Assembly: GCF_022606355.1 (NCBI RefSeq) | Contig: NZ_JAHHZQ010000004.1 | Span: 1-64,000 of the forward strand | Length of the DNA: 64,000 nt | Reading direction: 5' to 3' | Source: Leifsonia shinshuensis | GTDB lineage: Bacteria; Actinomycetota; Actinomycetes; Actinomycetales; Microbacteriaceae | Shown: positions 25,515-35,029 of the stretch, in pieces | How the letters are laid out: each line of letters opens with the position of its first letter | Position numbering within the stretch: position 1 is the first letter of the stretch | Notes under the pieces: model-generated | Told to the model about the DNA's origin: nothing | Seen by the model: only the letters and a program-made list of their open reading frames with translations | Databases searched by the model: none | Translations under genes and position numbers: made by a program

Positions 25515-26183
25515 GTGTCTGCAGCGTTCGTCTTCATCGCCGAGTCAGCGCACGTGCTGCACACTCTGGCGCGGGAACCCCTGGGCGAACCGGCAGAGCA
25601 TCGGATGCGGCGGTTGCGGTCCGCGGGCGACCGGGACGATTTCAGTGCGGCACGCAGGCTCGCCAAGCGTGCCGCTGAATATGCCGGTGAAAGCGGTCTC
25701 GGCGTCATGGATCTGCGTCAGCGCTGTGACAGCTGCGGGGGCGAGCATGGGCGTCCAGTGCCGACTGCGGGAGGTTGGCACGTCTCATGGGGACACTCGC
25801 GCGGCTACGTCGTGGCCGGCGTGTCACGGTCCCGGCTCGGCGTGGATATCGAGTCGCACGCGCCCGACGTGTCAGAGATCGCGGAGACGGTACTGACGCC
25901 GCGTGAGCGGGTGATGGTGGACTCGGCATCCGATCCGTCCCACTCGTTCCTGTCCGCCTGGACCGCCAAGGAAGCCCTCGTCAAAGCGGGCGTGTGCACA
26001 CTTGACGATGTGGGGCAGCTGAAGGTCCTCCGGACGTCGAACGCGCTCCTGCCGCATCAGGCGGGCTTCGCGCTCAGCGCAGCGGTTCTTCGTGGTGCGG
26101 TGGCTGCCGCCGCGACACGGGAGGACGCCCAGTGGTTCGGCCTCGACAAGCAGGGGAACCCGCGAGCGATGCTCGATGGCTAG
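25515..26183 (+). CDS. 4'-phosphopantetheinyl transferase (Sfp type)
   Basis: Protein of 222 residues that activates carrier domains by attaching the CoA phosphopantetheine arm. Signature motifs are WHVSWGHSRG, LGVDIESHAPD (metal-binding Asp and Glu) and FLSAWTAKEALVKAGV (second Glu-Lys motif). It should load the four carrier domains of the adjacent synthetases. The GTG start gives MSAAFVFIAES. It is the only plus-strand gene in the NRPS block; its TAG directly abuts the TAG of the convergent CPBP gene with no bases between. Confidence 0.88.
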   Translation: MSAAFVFIAESAHVLHTLAREPLGEPAEHRMRRLRSAGDRDDFSAARRLAKRAAEYAGESGLGVMDLRQRCDSCGGEHGRPVPTAGGWHVSWGHSRGYVVAGVSRSRLGVDIESHAPDVSEIAETVLTPRERVMVDSASDPSHSFLSAWTAKEALVKAGVCTLDDVGQLKVLRTSNALLPHQAGFALSAAVLRGAVAAAATREDAQWFGLDKQGNPRAMLDG

Positions 26184-26858
26184 CTACCCGATGGCTCTCG
26201 GAAGGAGGATCGCGACGATCGTCGCATCTGCCGCGACATGCGCGAGGTAGGTCGCGAGCATGCCGCCGGTCCGCACCCGGAGCGCGGCGAGGAGGATCGC
26301 CCAGACGGCGGCCATGACGACTCCGATGTAGCCTCCGGGCACTCCGGCGAAGTGCCCGATGCCGAACGCGATCGAGGTGACGACGATGGCGGTTCGGGGT
26401 GGCAGGTGTGTGAGCGCGGCGGTCAGGACGACTCCGAAGAAGACGGCGTCTTCGACGAGGCCGTTCAGGACGAGGAAGATGAGGCCGCCGGCTGCGGCCG
26501 CTTCGGGCGACACGCTCCTGGCCGCTTCCCGGTACGCCGGTGGCAGGGAGCCCCCGGTAAGGTTCGACCAGAGCAGTAACGCGAAGGCGGTCACGGCGAT
26601 CATGCAGAACAGCCAAAGCCAGGTGTCCCAGCGCAGCCGGCCGATTCGCAGCCATGACCGCCACGCTCGGAGCTCGCCTCTGGACAGTGCATACACGGCG
26701 GCGATAGCCAGAGCCAGGAGTCCGGCCAGAGGCCAGAGGCCGGCGATCGGAAGCGGCCCGACAGCGTAGAGCCCGGCGACCAGGACGCTCGAGCATGCCA
26801 GCGCCGGGGAGGGCGTACGGGAGGCCAGGATCGCCACGGAAGCGAGTAGCGCCGTCAT
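26184..26858 (-). CDS. CPBP family intramembrane protein, N-terminal helix shifted out of frame
   Basis: The intact frame gives 224 residues with several membrane helices and CPBP (Abi) motifs: LNGLVEDAVFFGV for the usual EExxxR block (here EDAVFF), FGIGHFAG and YLAHVAAD. CPBP proteins are membrane proteases or toxin-immunity proteins; next to an NRPS cluster a self-protection or export role is conceivable. The first in-frame ATG is at 26858. However, a clear extra N-terminal helix (VRTGWHSALTVLVIAAAGLAP, GTG at 26953) lies in another frame. One added C in the run at 26892-26895 would join them without a stop, so the deposited sequence may be frameshifted. Confidence 0.75.
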   Translation of the reverse strand: MTALLASVAILASRTPSPALACSSVLVAGLYAVGPLPIAGLWPLAGLLALAIAAVYALSRGELRAWRSWLRIGRLRWDTWLWLFCMIAVTAFALLLWSNLTGGSLPPAYREAARSVSPEAAAAGGLIFLVLNGLVEDAVFFGVVLTAALTHLPPRTAIVVTSIAFGIGHFAGVPGGYIGVVMAAVWAILLAALRVRTGGMLATYLAHVAADATIVAILLPRAIG

Positions 26859-27003
26859 CGGAATCGCGACGGCGACCGCGGAGGACAGGACGGGGCGAGA
26901 CCCGCCGCCGCGATCACCAGAACGGTGAGTGCTGAGTGCCAGCCGGTACGCACAGGGGTGACATCCGCGGAAGGGGTCGGCCTCCCCGGTGTCCGGAAGG
27001 CGT

Positions 27004-27210
27004 TCAGTGGGCGTCGATCGTGTCGGCCAGCGCTCGGCGAAGGGAGAGGGGACGCATGTCTGTCCAGTGCGCCTCGACGTAGCTGCGGCATTCATCGATG
27101 CTTCCCGACGAACCCACCGGGTGCCAACCGGCGGGAACCTCACGTCCGGCAGGCCACAGGGAGTACTGTTCCTCATCGTTCATCAGGACCTGATATGTGA
27201 CGTCTTTCAT
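27004..27210 (-). CDS. MbtH family protein
   Basis: A 68-residue chaperone-like activator of adenylation domains. It shows the family invariants: NDEEQYSLWP, PAGWHPVG, and WTDMRPLSLR. The ATG at 27210 overlaps the stop of the preceding synthetase gene as ATGA, so it is coupled to the NRPS operon. One or more of the three adenylation domains probably needs it for folding or activity. Confidence 0.95.
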   Translation of the reverse strand: MKDVTYQVLMNDEEQYSLWPAGREVPAGWHPVGSSGSIDECRSYVEAHWTDMRPLSLRRALADTIDAH

Positions 27211-30200
27211 CGTGTTCCAATCTGCGCTGTGGATGAGAGGCTCGACTCGAAAGCCGTGTGGAGGGTTGCGGCGAGGGGCGAAAGAAAGCGTCCGCTCATC
27301 ATGGTCATGTGGTCTCCTGGGGTTTCGGAGCACCGCACGGGCCCCCGGGCGAACGCACGCCAGCCCAGGTCCGGTGGGAGCAGGCTCCGTTCCTGCTGGG
27401 TAGCGCGGACGACCGCGAGCGGGACGCTCACCGGCGACGGAGACCAGCGGCGGAGCAGCCGGTCGTGCCGACGGAGCACGGCAAGTCGATTCAGCACGCT
27501 CGTGGCGTCGGCGGACGCCCCGAGCAGACCGTGCCGTTTCGCGCTCTCCGCCGCGAAGACGAGTTGCTCATCGGTCGGCATCGACAGGAAGTCGTGCGGG
27601 GTGCGGTCGAGGATGACTTCGCCGCTGATCGCCTCGAGGCGGCGGACGACTGTGAGCAGCAGGGAGCCGGAATCCTCCTCATCAGGGAGGTCGAGCAGTT
27701 CGGGAACGGCAGAGTCGAGCACCGTGAGCGACAACGGTGCCGTGTCCTCCCGCTCGAGTTGCGACGTCATCTCCGCAGCGATCAGACCGCCGAGGGACCA
27801 TCCCGCGAGGTGGACGTCAGTCGCAGGGAATCGCTCGCGGAGCACCGCTCGATAGTGGAGCGCGAGATCCTCCATCCGGTCGATCGCCCGCCCACCGTCG
27901 AGTTCCGGGTCCTGAAGGGCATAGACCGCACGCTGGCCAGACCACTGCTCCGCCAGCGGCATATAGCAGAGGACATCGCCGCCCGACGGGTGGATGAACA
28001 CGACCGGCGCGAAGCCTCCTGGTTCGTTGAGCGAGATCAGAGGGCTCTCCGGTCGGTGCCGAATGGAGCGCATCCTGGCTGCGAGGGAGCGAATCGTCGG
28101 GTTCCGGAAGAGCGCGGCGAGCGGAACCGAGATCCCGGTCTCCTGGTGCAGCTGCTCCTGGAGAGACAGCGCGAGCAGAGAATGGCCGCCGAGAGCGAAG
28201 AAGTCGTCATCGATGTCGATGGGCACCCCGAGGAGCCGAGACCAGATCCGCTGGAGAGCCGCCTCGATCGGGTCGTGGCCGGCAGCGGCGGACTGTGCAC
28301 GCTCGAGCGATCGTCCCGCACGCTCGCCATTCATCGCGTGCATGGTCGCCGCAGCGTGGAGAGCGCTGTCGTCGCGTTTGCCGTTCACTGTCATCGGGAT
28401 CGCCGAAATGGCCGTATAGCGCTGGGGTCGCAGATGAGCAGGGAGGCGTGCCGTCACGGAGTCACGGAGCGTTCGGACGCTCGCGGAGGCCACGACGAAC
28501 GCTGTGAGGCTCCGGCCCCCGGCTTCGTCGGTGACGAGCACGGCGCAGTCGTCGACCCCAGGAATCTCGCGAATGGCCGACTCGATCTCACCGAGTTCGA
28601 TCCGGTACCCTCGCAGCTTGACCTGTTTGTCCGCACGGCCGAGGAACTCGATTCTTCCATCGTCGAGGAGCCGGGCATTGTCACCTGTGCGGTAGAGCCG
28701 GGATCCCGGAGGACCCCACGGATCCGGTACGAACCGCTCCGCGGTCAGTCCGGGTGCGTTGAGATAGCCGCGTGCGACTCCTGCCCCGCCGATGAGCAAT
28801 TCGCCCATCGCGCCGATCGGCATCCGATGACCGTCGCTTCCTGCGACGTAGCAGCGCACTCCGGGGAGAGGCGAACCGATGTTGAGCTCCTCGTCTCGGT
28901 TCGCCGCTTCGGAGGTCGCGATGAAAATGGTCTCGGTCGGACCGTAGGCATTGAAGACGACCCGGTCGTCAGCGAGCCAGCGGCGGGCCAGTTCAGTGGG
29001 AACGGCCTCGCCACCCATGAGGATGACCCTCAATTCCGGCAGGACCGTCGGCGGGACCGTGAGCCAGACGGCCGGCGTCGCAAAGGCATGGGTGATGGCT
29101 CTGCGACGAAGGAGGGCGGCGTAGTCCGAGCCCAAGCCGCGTTCGTCTCGGCGGGGTATCACGACGGTGCCACCGACCACGAGCGTGGCCATGACTTCTC
29201 CCACGAGCATGTCGAAGCTGCGACTTGCGAAATGAAGGACTCGGCTGCTGGAGTCGATTCGAAGAGTCGCTGCTGACGCAGTCGCGATGTCGGCCAGACC
29301 TCCGTGCGTGGCTCCCACTCCCTTGGGTTTTCCGGTGGATCCCGACGTGAAGATCACGTAGGCGAGACCCTCACGGTGCACGTCCGGGCGTCCTGTCGGC
29401 GGCAGGTGAACGTGTGAGGCGGCACTTTCGAGATCGTCATAGGGGATCGTCCTCACACCGTCCGGCACGGGCGGGGCGTCGCCGAGAACCGCGGCACTGC
29501 CGCTCTCCGTGATCATCAGACCCAGCCGGTCAGCCGGATAGGCCGGGTCGAGCGGAACGAACGTCGCTCCCAGCCGCCCGATCGCGAGCATGGCCAGCAG
29601 GGCATTCAGGGCGGGGTCGGTCATCACCCCGACGGTCGTGCCGGGGTCCACACCGAGTCGCGCGAGTGAGCCGACGAGGCGATCGACGCGGGCGTCGAGC
29701 TCTCCGTAGTCGATGGTGCTTTCGTCCGCCAGCTCGATTGCCGGGGAGTGCGGGTGACGCGCGGCGATCGCGCGCACCCGATCGGAGAGGAGCGGCGATG
29801 GGAGGAGCGGAGCCCCGCTGGCGAACCCGTTCAGGGTCGCGAGTTCGTCGGAAGACTGCTCGGGAATCGTCCCGGCGGGATCGGCGAGCCCCGTCGTGAT
29901 GACATCCGCCAGCATCCCGGTGAAGCGTCGGACGCCCTGCTGCGAGGCGGTGTGCGCAGCGACGGTCACGGTGATCGTCACCGCCCTCTCCGACACGTCG
30001 AGCACCACCTCCAGTGCGAAAAGAGCGCTGGACTCCGCCGTGTCCGACGCACGTCGCACCCGCATCGCGGCGAGTACACCGTCTTCCCGCAGTGGGAGAA
30101 CGTCCGCGACGACCGTGTTCTCGATGGCGGGGCACTCGGCCATCGCGAGCCGTGTCCGTTCGAGAACGGAACGCAGCGAGTCGTCTGGCCGTGCTCTGTG

Positions 30201-30512
30201 ATTCACCATCACCGACGCATGGTCGTCGAGCCCGGCGGCGATGAGGGTGCGCGAACCTGCCGAGAAGCGAGACCCGGCGATGGAGACCGCCGCCAGCGCG
30301 ACCGTGAGTTCGAGTGCGGGACGTCCCTTGGCCAGCGTCTGCAACCGGGCACGGGTCGATGCGTTCAGGGTGACCTCCTCGCGCACCTGATCTGCGGTCG
30401 CCGCAGCGACAGGACCCAGATCCGGGACGAGGGGGAAGTCTCCGTGACGCTCGAGGACCCGGCGTGCGCGAGCGAGCTGTTCGGTCTGGGTGCGTGGTCG
30501 CAGTCCCGTCAT
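27207..30512 (-). CDS. NRPS termination module: half C-A-T-TE
   Basis: Protein of 1101 residues. Residues about 1-235 resemble only the C-terminal half of a condensation domain and lack HHxxxDG. The adenylation domain (about 240-730) has YVIFTSGSTGKPKGV and NAYGPTE. The specificity residues read by eye are D-M-G-F-L-G-A-F-I-K, which I cannot assign; a hydrophobic amino acid is likely. The carrier site is FFALGGHSLLAL (Ser about 776), and the type I thioesterase has GWSLGG (about 904) and a His in TPGDHMTMM. It adds the last residue and releases the product by hydrolysis or cyclisation. The start overlaps the preceding gene by ATGA. Confidence 0.9.
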   Translation of the reverse strand: MTGLRPRTQTEQLARARRVLERHGDFPLVPDLGPVAAATADQVREEVTLNASTRARLQTLAKGRPALELTVALAAVSIAGSRFSAGSRTLIAAGLDDHASVMVNHRARPDDSLRSVLERTRLAMAECPAIENTVVADVLPLREDGVLAAMRVRRASDTAESSALFALEVVLDVSERAVTITVTVAAHTASQQGVRRFTGMLADVITTGLADPAGTIPEQSSDELATLNGFASGAPLLPSPLLSDRVRAIAARHPHSPAIELADESTIDYGELDARVDRLVGSLARLGVDPGTTVGVMTDPALNALLAMLAIGRLGATFVPLDPAYPADRLGLMITESGSAAVLGDAPPVPDGVRTIPYDDLESAASHVHLPPTGRPDVHREGLAYVIFTSGSTGKPKGVGATHGGLADIATASAATLRIDSSSRVLHFASRSFDMLVGEVMATLVVGGTVVIPRRDERGLGSDYAALLRRRAITHAFATPAVWLTVPPTVLPELRVILMGGEAVPTELARRWLADDRVVFNAYGPTETIFIATSEAANRDEELNIGSPLPGVRCYVAGSDGHRMPIGAMGELLIGGAGVARGYLNAPGLTAERFVPDPWGPPGSRLYRTGDNARLLDDGRIEFLGRADKQVKLRGYRIELGEIESAIREIPGVDDCAVLVTDEAGGRSLTAFVVASASVRTLRDSVTARLPAHLRPQRYTAISAIPMTVNGKRDDSALHAAATMHAMNGERAGRSLERAQSAAAGHDPIEAALQRIWSRLLGVPIDIDDDFFALGGHSLLALSLQEQLHQETGISVPLAALFRNPTIRSLAARMRSIRHRPESPLISLNEPGGFAPVVFIHPSGGDVLCYMPLAEQWSGQRAVYALQDPELDGGRAIDRMEDLALHYRAVLRERFPATDVHLAGWSLGGLIAAEMTSQLEREDTAPLSLTVLDSAVPELLDLPDEEDSGSLLLTVVRRLEAISGEVILDRTPHDFLSMPTDEQLVFAAESAKRHGLLGASADATSVLNRLAVLRRHDRLLRRWSPSPVSVPLAVVRATQQERSLLPPDLGWRAFARGPVRCSETPGDHMTMMSGRFLSPLAATLHTAFESSLSSTAQIGTR

Positions 30513-33500
30513 CGTCCCTCCAGGAGCAGACCGAACTCGAAGTCGTCATCGAGGTCGGGCGAATCGGGTGACGTTCCGATGTCGACGGCCCTGACCTCTG
30601 GGCGGACGACGCCGTCGGCGAGGATCGCGACGAAGGTCTCGACGAGCTCGTCGGCGACGTCTCCTGCGTAGAGGGAACCGTTGTAGTCGAGTCGGACGCT
30701 GATCTTCGTCCCGTCGTCGATGAGCGTCATCGTGAGGTCGAAAGCGGTGTCATTCCGGTCGATCACGCTGTCCGCGTACTCCGTGAGGACCCGGAGCCCA
30801 GGCGGTTCCGGGAGCGCGGCGGGGACATACTCGTAGGCGAAAGTCGTGCCGAAGAGCGGATGGCGGTCGACGCTCCTCTGGCGTGCCGTGACGGCGACGA
30901 GGTCTTCGAACGGGACGTCGGCTGCATCCAAGACGGCCCGACTGGCCTCCTTGGTGCGTGCGAGGAGGCGTGCGAAGTCGTCGTCTTCCCGGATGCGCAT
31001 CGGCATCACGAGCATGGTGACCAGATATCCGATCGTCGAGTCGTGACGTCCGTCTGTCCGGCCGGCGAACGGCGTTCCGACAGCCAGTTTGCTCTGTCCT
31101 GTGAGACGTGCGAGTGTGAGCGACCAGGCCGCGAGGGCCACGGTGAACGGTGTCGTCTGCTCGCGCACTGCACAGGCGCGAAGATCTGTGGCGCCTGCAT
31201 CCGACATCGTCGAGACGACCGAACGTGCCGGCCCTGGGAATCGCGGCCGGGTGAGCTCGGGGAGAGCGAGCCTCGCCGGCACCGACTCCAGCGCCTGGGC
31301 AGCCTGCGCGACGCGCCGGGCGCGGTCTGGCGAGGTGCTCAGGGCGGCCTGGTCCTCGCACCACCCGAAGAGTCCTGCGGCGGGTCCGCGTCGTTCATAG
31401 CCGGCTGCATCTGCATACGCCTCGACGAGATCCGCCACAAGGATCTGCATCGACCAGGCGTCCGAGACGATATGGTGCACGACGAGCGAGACCACGTGGT
31501 CGAGGCTGCTCGAGCTCACGACACGGATCCGCCAGAGAGGACCGTTCTCGAGGTCGAACGGGGCGGCCATGTAGTCGGCGAGAAGCTGTTCGAGTGGCGT
31601 GTGCGCGGCCGGCTCGACGATCTCTACGAGAGGAGAGGCGTCGTCTCGGACGTGCATGAGCACGGCTCCGTCCGTCGCGCTGAAGGTCGCTCGCAAGGCA
31701 TCGTGTCGTGCTGTGACAACCCGGACCGCGCGCCGGAAACGTTCGACGTCGAGGTGGCCCTGAAGGCGGATCGCGGAAGCGAGCGTGTACGAGGTCGAAT
31801 CGCGATCCATCCGCCAGTGGAACCAGAGAGCGCGTTGAGCGGAGGTCGCCTGGACCGGACCCGAAGGCGCCGCGTCGGATTCGACGCGTGGTCTCGCCGG
31901 AACGACTTCCTCCGAGCCCAGAGCGAGGGCGACTCCGGCCAGGGTCGGCTCTTCGAGGAACCGCCGTAGGGTCAGGTCGGTTCCACAGGTGGCACGAAGG
32001 CGATTGATGACGAGGATGGCGCTGAGCGAGTGGCCACCAGCCTCGAAGAACGAGGTCTCCGGCCCGAACCGGTCGATGCCGAGCACCTCGGTCCACACGG
32101 CAGCCACCTCCTGCTCGCGAGGGCTCAGCGGCCGTGCGACGGTGCTCAGGGAGACCGCCGCCTCGTCCGCGAGGACTGCGAGACGGGCGCGATCGGCCTT
32201 TCCGCTGCGACCGAGCGGGATGTGCTCGACGGGGAGGAATCGCGACGGGATCGCACTCGCCGGCAGCGAAGCAGCAAGGTGGCGCCGGAGGGCCGATTGA
32301 TCGAGGGGATCCATCCCGGTGACGAAGGCGACGAGCTGGGTCGTGGCAGAACGCTGGACCAGAACGGCCGCATCTCGTACCGCGGGGTGGCTCCGGAGCG
32401 CGACCTCGACTTCGCCGAGCTCCAGACGGACGCCGTTCACCTTCGCCTGGTCGTCGTCGCGGCCGAGGTACTCGATCTCGCCGTCTGCCCGCAGGCGGGC
32501 TCGGTCTCCCGTGCGGTAGAGTCGCGCGCCGGGTTCAGCCGCGAACGGATCGGCCAGGAATCGCTCGGCCGTCAGGCCGGGTCGTCCGATGTAGCCTCGG
32601 GCCACGTTGGCCCCCGTGATGCAGAGCTCGCCGACGCCGCCGACCGGAAGCTCGGCCATCGTGTCGTCGACGATCCGGATGCCGGTGTTCGCGATCGGCC
32701 GCCCGATCGGGATCCGACCTGTCGTGGCGTTCTGCGTCGTGGGATGCCAGGTCACATCGATGGCGGCCTCTGTGGGCCCATAGAGATTGTGCAATCGGGC
32801 GTCGGAGTGAGCGTGGAGCGCGTCGACGACGCCACGATCCAGCGCCTCGCCGCTCGCGAACCACGCGCGGACGGACGGAAAGCGTGCGTCCTCGGGCGCT
32901 GCGTCCAGGAACGCTCGAAGCATCGAGGGGACGAAGTGGATGAGCGTCACGCCGTGCCGACGGATCAGTGCGGCGATCCGATCCGGGTCGGTGTGGCTCT
33001 CCGGAGGCGCCACCACCAGCCGACCACCGAACGCCAACGGCCAGAGGAACTCCCAGATCGAGACGTCGAAGCTGAGCGGCGTCTTCTGCAAGACCACGTC
33101 GTCCGCTGTGAGCGAGAAGGTCTCCTGCATCCACAGGATGCGGTTGCGGATGGCGGCGTGGGAGACCACGACACCCTTGGGACGTCCGGTCGAGCCGGAC
33201 GTGTAGAGGACGTAGGCCGCTTGATCGGGTCGAACGGGCGGCGGGTCGAAGCGCGGCTGCTGTTCAGGCGTCTCCGAGTCGACGAGGAGGACAGCAGCGC
33301 CCGGTCCGAGCCTCTCGGCTCGTGCCAGCAGTCCGCTATCGCTCAGAATCACGCTGACTCCGGCATCTTCCGCGATCCAGGCCAGACGCTCGTCCGGCAG
33401 GCCGGGATCGAGCGGGACGAAAGCGGCTCCCGCGCGAAGGGTGGCGTAGAAGGCGATGACGAGCTCGGCCGACCGTTCGCAGAGCACGGCCACGCGACCC

Positions 33501-35029
33501 TCAGCGTGCACCCCTGCCGCGGGAAGACGTGCGGCGAGGGCATCGATGCGCTCTTCCAACTCCCGGTAGCTGAGCACCACGTCCTCTGTCGCCACGGCGG
33601 GCGACAGCGACGAGCGCTCGACTTCATCGAAGAACAGCGTGTGGACGGCGCCTGCGCGGTCCGCAGGGGTACGTGTGCGATTCCACTCGGCGATGTCCGC
33701 AACGTCCCGAGGGGAGAGGATGTCCAGAGCGTGCGAGACGGATTTCTCGATCGCCGGAACGACCTGCATGAGCAGCGTGACGAAGGTGTCGAGTATGCGT
33801 TGTGCCTCGGCCGCCGAGAGCGACGCACTGTCGACGCTGAACTCGATGAGCGGTCGAACGCTCGGGGTGACGAAGACCGTGACGGGATAGGGGAGGCGCT
33901 CTTCGTTACGGATGTCGCGCACCGTCAGCCCCGCGTTCGCGCCGAGATGGTCGTTGCCGGGATAGTTCTCCACGATGACCGCGGTCCGAAGGAAGGGGCT
34001 GCCGACGGTGAGACCGGCCGCTCGCTGGATGCGGCTCAGAGACAGCGTCTCGTGCGGGAGGCGCTCAGCCATGTCGGCGTGGACACGTCGCACCAGGTCG
34101 CCGATGGTCATGTCCGGTTCGAGCCGGATACGTGTGGGGACGGTGTTGATGAGCACCCCGACGACACGGTCGATCTCCGCCACGTCGGCGGTTCGCCCGG
34201 AGACCACCGAGCCGAACGTCGCCTCCGCCGTTCCCGCGTAGCGGCACAGGAGCAGGCCCCATGCGACCGAGATGAGAGAGGCGAACGAAACGCCGAGACG
34301 CTCCGCTGTGGTCCTCAGCCGACCCGCGGTCGCGAGGTCGAGCGTGTGCTGGAGGAGGACATGCTCACCACCGAGCCCGCGCTCGTCCGCTCCGAACGGG
34401 AGCGGTGTCGGTTCGGCCCCGCTCAGGTGTCTCGACCAGTAGCTCTCCGACGCGGAGGTGTCCGCGGCGCTCAGCGCCGACAGGGCACGACGAGCCGACG
34501 GCAATGGCGGGAGTGGGCGCTCTGCGCGTCCGGCGACGATGTCGGCGTAGCGGGTGAACACGGTGTCGAGGAGGATCGCGAGCGACCAGCCGTCGAACTG
34601 GAGGTCGAGATGCGTCCAGACGATCCGGTGATGGGTCTCCGACAGCCGAAGCAGACGGATTCGGCTGAGCGGCAGCGCCGAAGGGTCGAATGCCGAGGTG
34701 GCCTGGACGTGAGCTGTTTCGTCGGCCGCCGCTCGCTCGGAGGCGACGACCTGGAAATCCGTCGGACCGTCGCGGAACACGACCTGCACCGGGTGGTCGA
34801 GACCCCGCCAGTGAACCGCGCTCCGCAGGGCGGGAGCGCCCGCAGTGAGATCTTCGAACGCGCGCTGGAGCGCTGCAGCATCGAGCGCACCGATGAGGTC
34901 GCAACGCATCTGCGTCGTGTGCGTGCCGGCGCCCTCGGCGTCGAGGATGTGGTACAGCATCCCTTCCTGGGTCGGCGTCAGGCGAAAGATGTCCTCCACG
35001 TCCGTGGGTTGCTGGACGGCGTCTTTCAT
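30509..35029 (-). CDS. NRPS module C-A(Ser)-T-C
   Basis: Protein of 1506 residues. The first condensation domain (about 10-440) has WTHLDLQFDGWS at about residue 143, where the catalytic HHxxxDG reads LDLQFDG. The adenylation domain (TSGSTGRPKG near 611) has pocket residues D-V-W-H-F-S-L-I-D-K by eye, essentially the EntF serine code. The carrier is FFEAGGHSLSA (Ser about 1000). The second condensation domain has LVVHHIVSDAWS near 1186 and is complete. Ending in a C domain, it joins seryl-carrier to the amino acid on the next protein. Start and stop overlap neighbours as ATGA. Confidence 0.92.
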   Translation of the reverse strand: MKDAVQQPTDVEDIFRLTPTQEGMLYHILDAEGAGTHTTQMRCDLIGALDAAALQRAFEDLTAGAPALRSAVHWRGLDHPVQVVFRDGPTDFQVVASERAAADETAHVQATSAFDPSALPLSRIRLLRLSETHHRIVWTHLDLQFDGWSLAILLDTVFTRYADIVAGRAERPLPPLPSARRALSALSAADTSASESYWSRHLSGAEPTPLPFGADERGLGGEHVLLQHTLDLATAGRLRTTAERLGVSFASLISVAWGLLLCRYAGTAEATFGSVVSGRTADVAEIDRVVGVLINTVPTRIRLEPDMTIGDLVRRVHADMAERLPHETLSLSRIQRAAGLTVGSPFLRTAVIVENYPGNDHLGANAGLTVRDIRNEERLPYPVTVFVTPSVRPLIEFSVDSASLSAAEAQRILDTFVTLLMQVVPAIEKSVSHALDILSPRDVADIAEWNRTRTPADRAGAVHTLFFDEVERSSLSPAVATEDVVLSYRELEERIDALAARLPAAGVHAEGRVAVLCERSAELVIAFYATLRAGAAFVPLDPGLPDERLAWIAEDAGVSVILSDSGLLARAERLGPGAAVLLVDSETPEQQPRFDPPPVRPDQAAYVLYTSGSTGRPKGVVVSHAAIRNRILWMQETFSLTADDVVLQKTPLSFDVSIWEFLWPLAFGGRLVVAPPESHTDPDRIAALIRRHGVTLIHFVPSMLRAFLDAAPEDARFPSVRAWFASGEALDRGVVDALHAHSDARLHNLYGPTEAAIDVTWHPTTQNATTGRIPIGRPIANTGIRIVDDTMAELPVGGVGELCITGANVARGYIGRPGLTAERFLADPFAAEPGARLYRTGDRARLRADGEIEYLGRDDDQAKVNGVRLELGEVEVALRSHPAVRDAAVLVQRSATTQLVAFVTGMDPLDQSALRRHLAASLPASAIPSRFLPVEHIPLGRSGKADRARLAVLADEAAVSLSTVARPLSPREQEVAAVWTEVLGIDRFGPETSFFEAGGHSLSAILVINRLRATCGTDLTLRRFLEEPTLAGVALALGSEEVVPARPRVESDAAPSGPVQATSAQRALWFHWRMDRDSTSYTLASAIRLQGHLDVERFRRAVRVVTARHDALRATFSATDGAVLMHVRDDASPLVEIVEPAAHTPLEQLLADYMAAPFDLENGPLWRIRVVSSSSLDHVVSLVVHHIVSDAWSMQILVADLVEAYADAAGYERRGPAAGLFGWCEDQAALSTSPDRARRVAQAAQALESVPARLALPELTRPRFPGPARSVVSTMSDAGATDLRACAVREQTTPFTVALAAWSLTLARLTGQSKLAVGTPFAGRTDGRHDSTIGYLVTMLVMPMRIREDDDFARLLARTKEASRAVLDAADVPFEDLVAVTARQRSVDRHPLFGTTFAYEYVPAALPEPPGLRVLTEYADSVIDRNDTAFDLTMTLIDDGTKISVRLDYNGSLYAGDVADELVETFVAILADGVVRPEVRAVDIGTSPDSPDLDDDFEFGLLLEGR

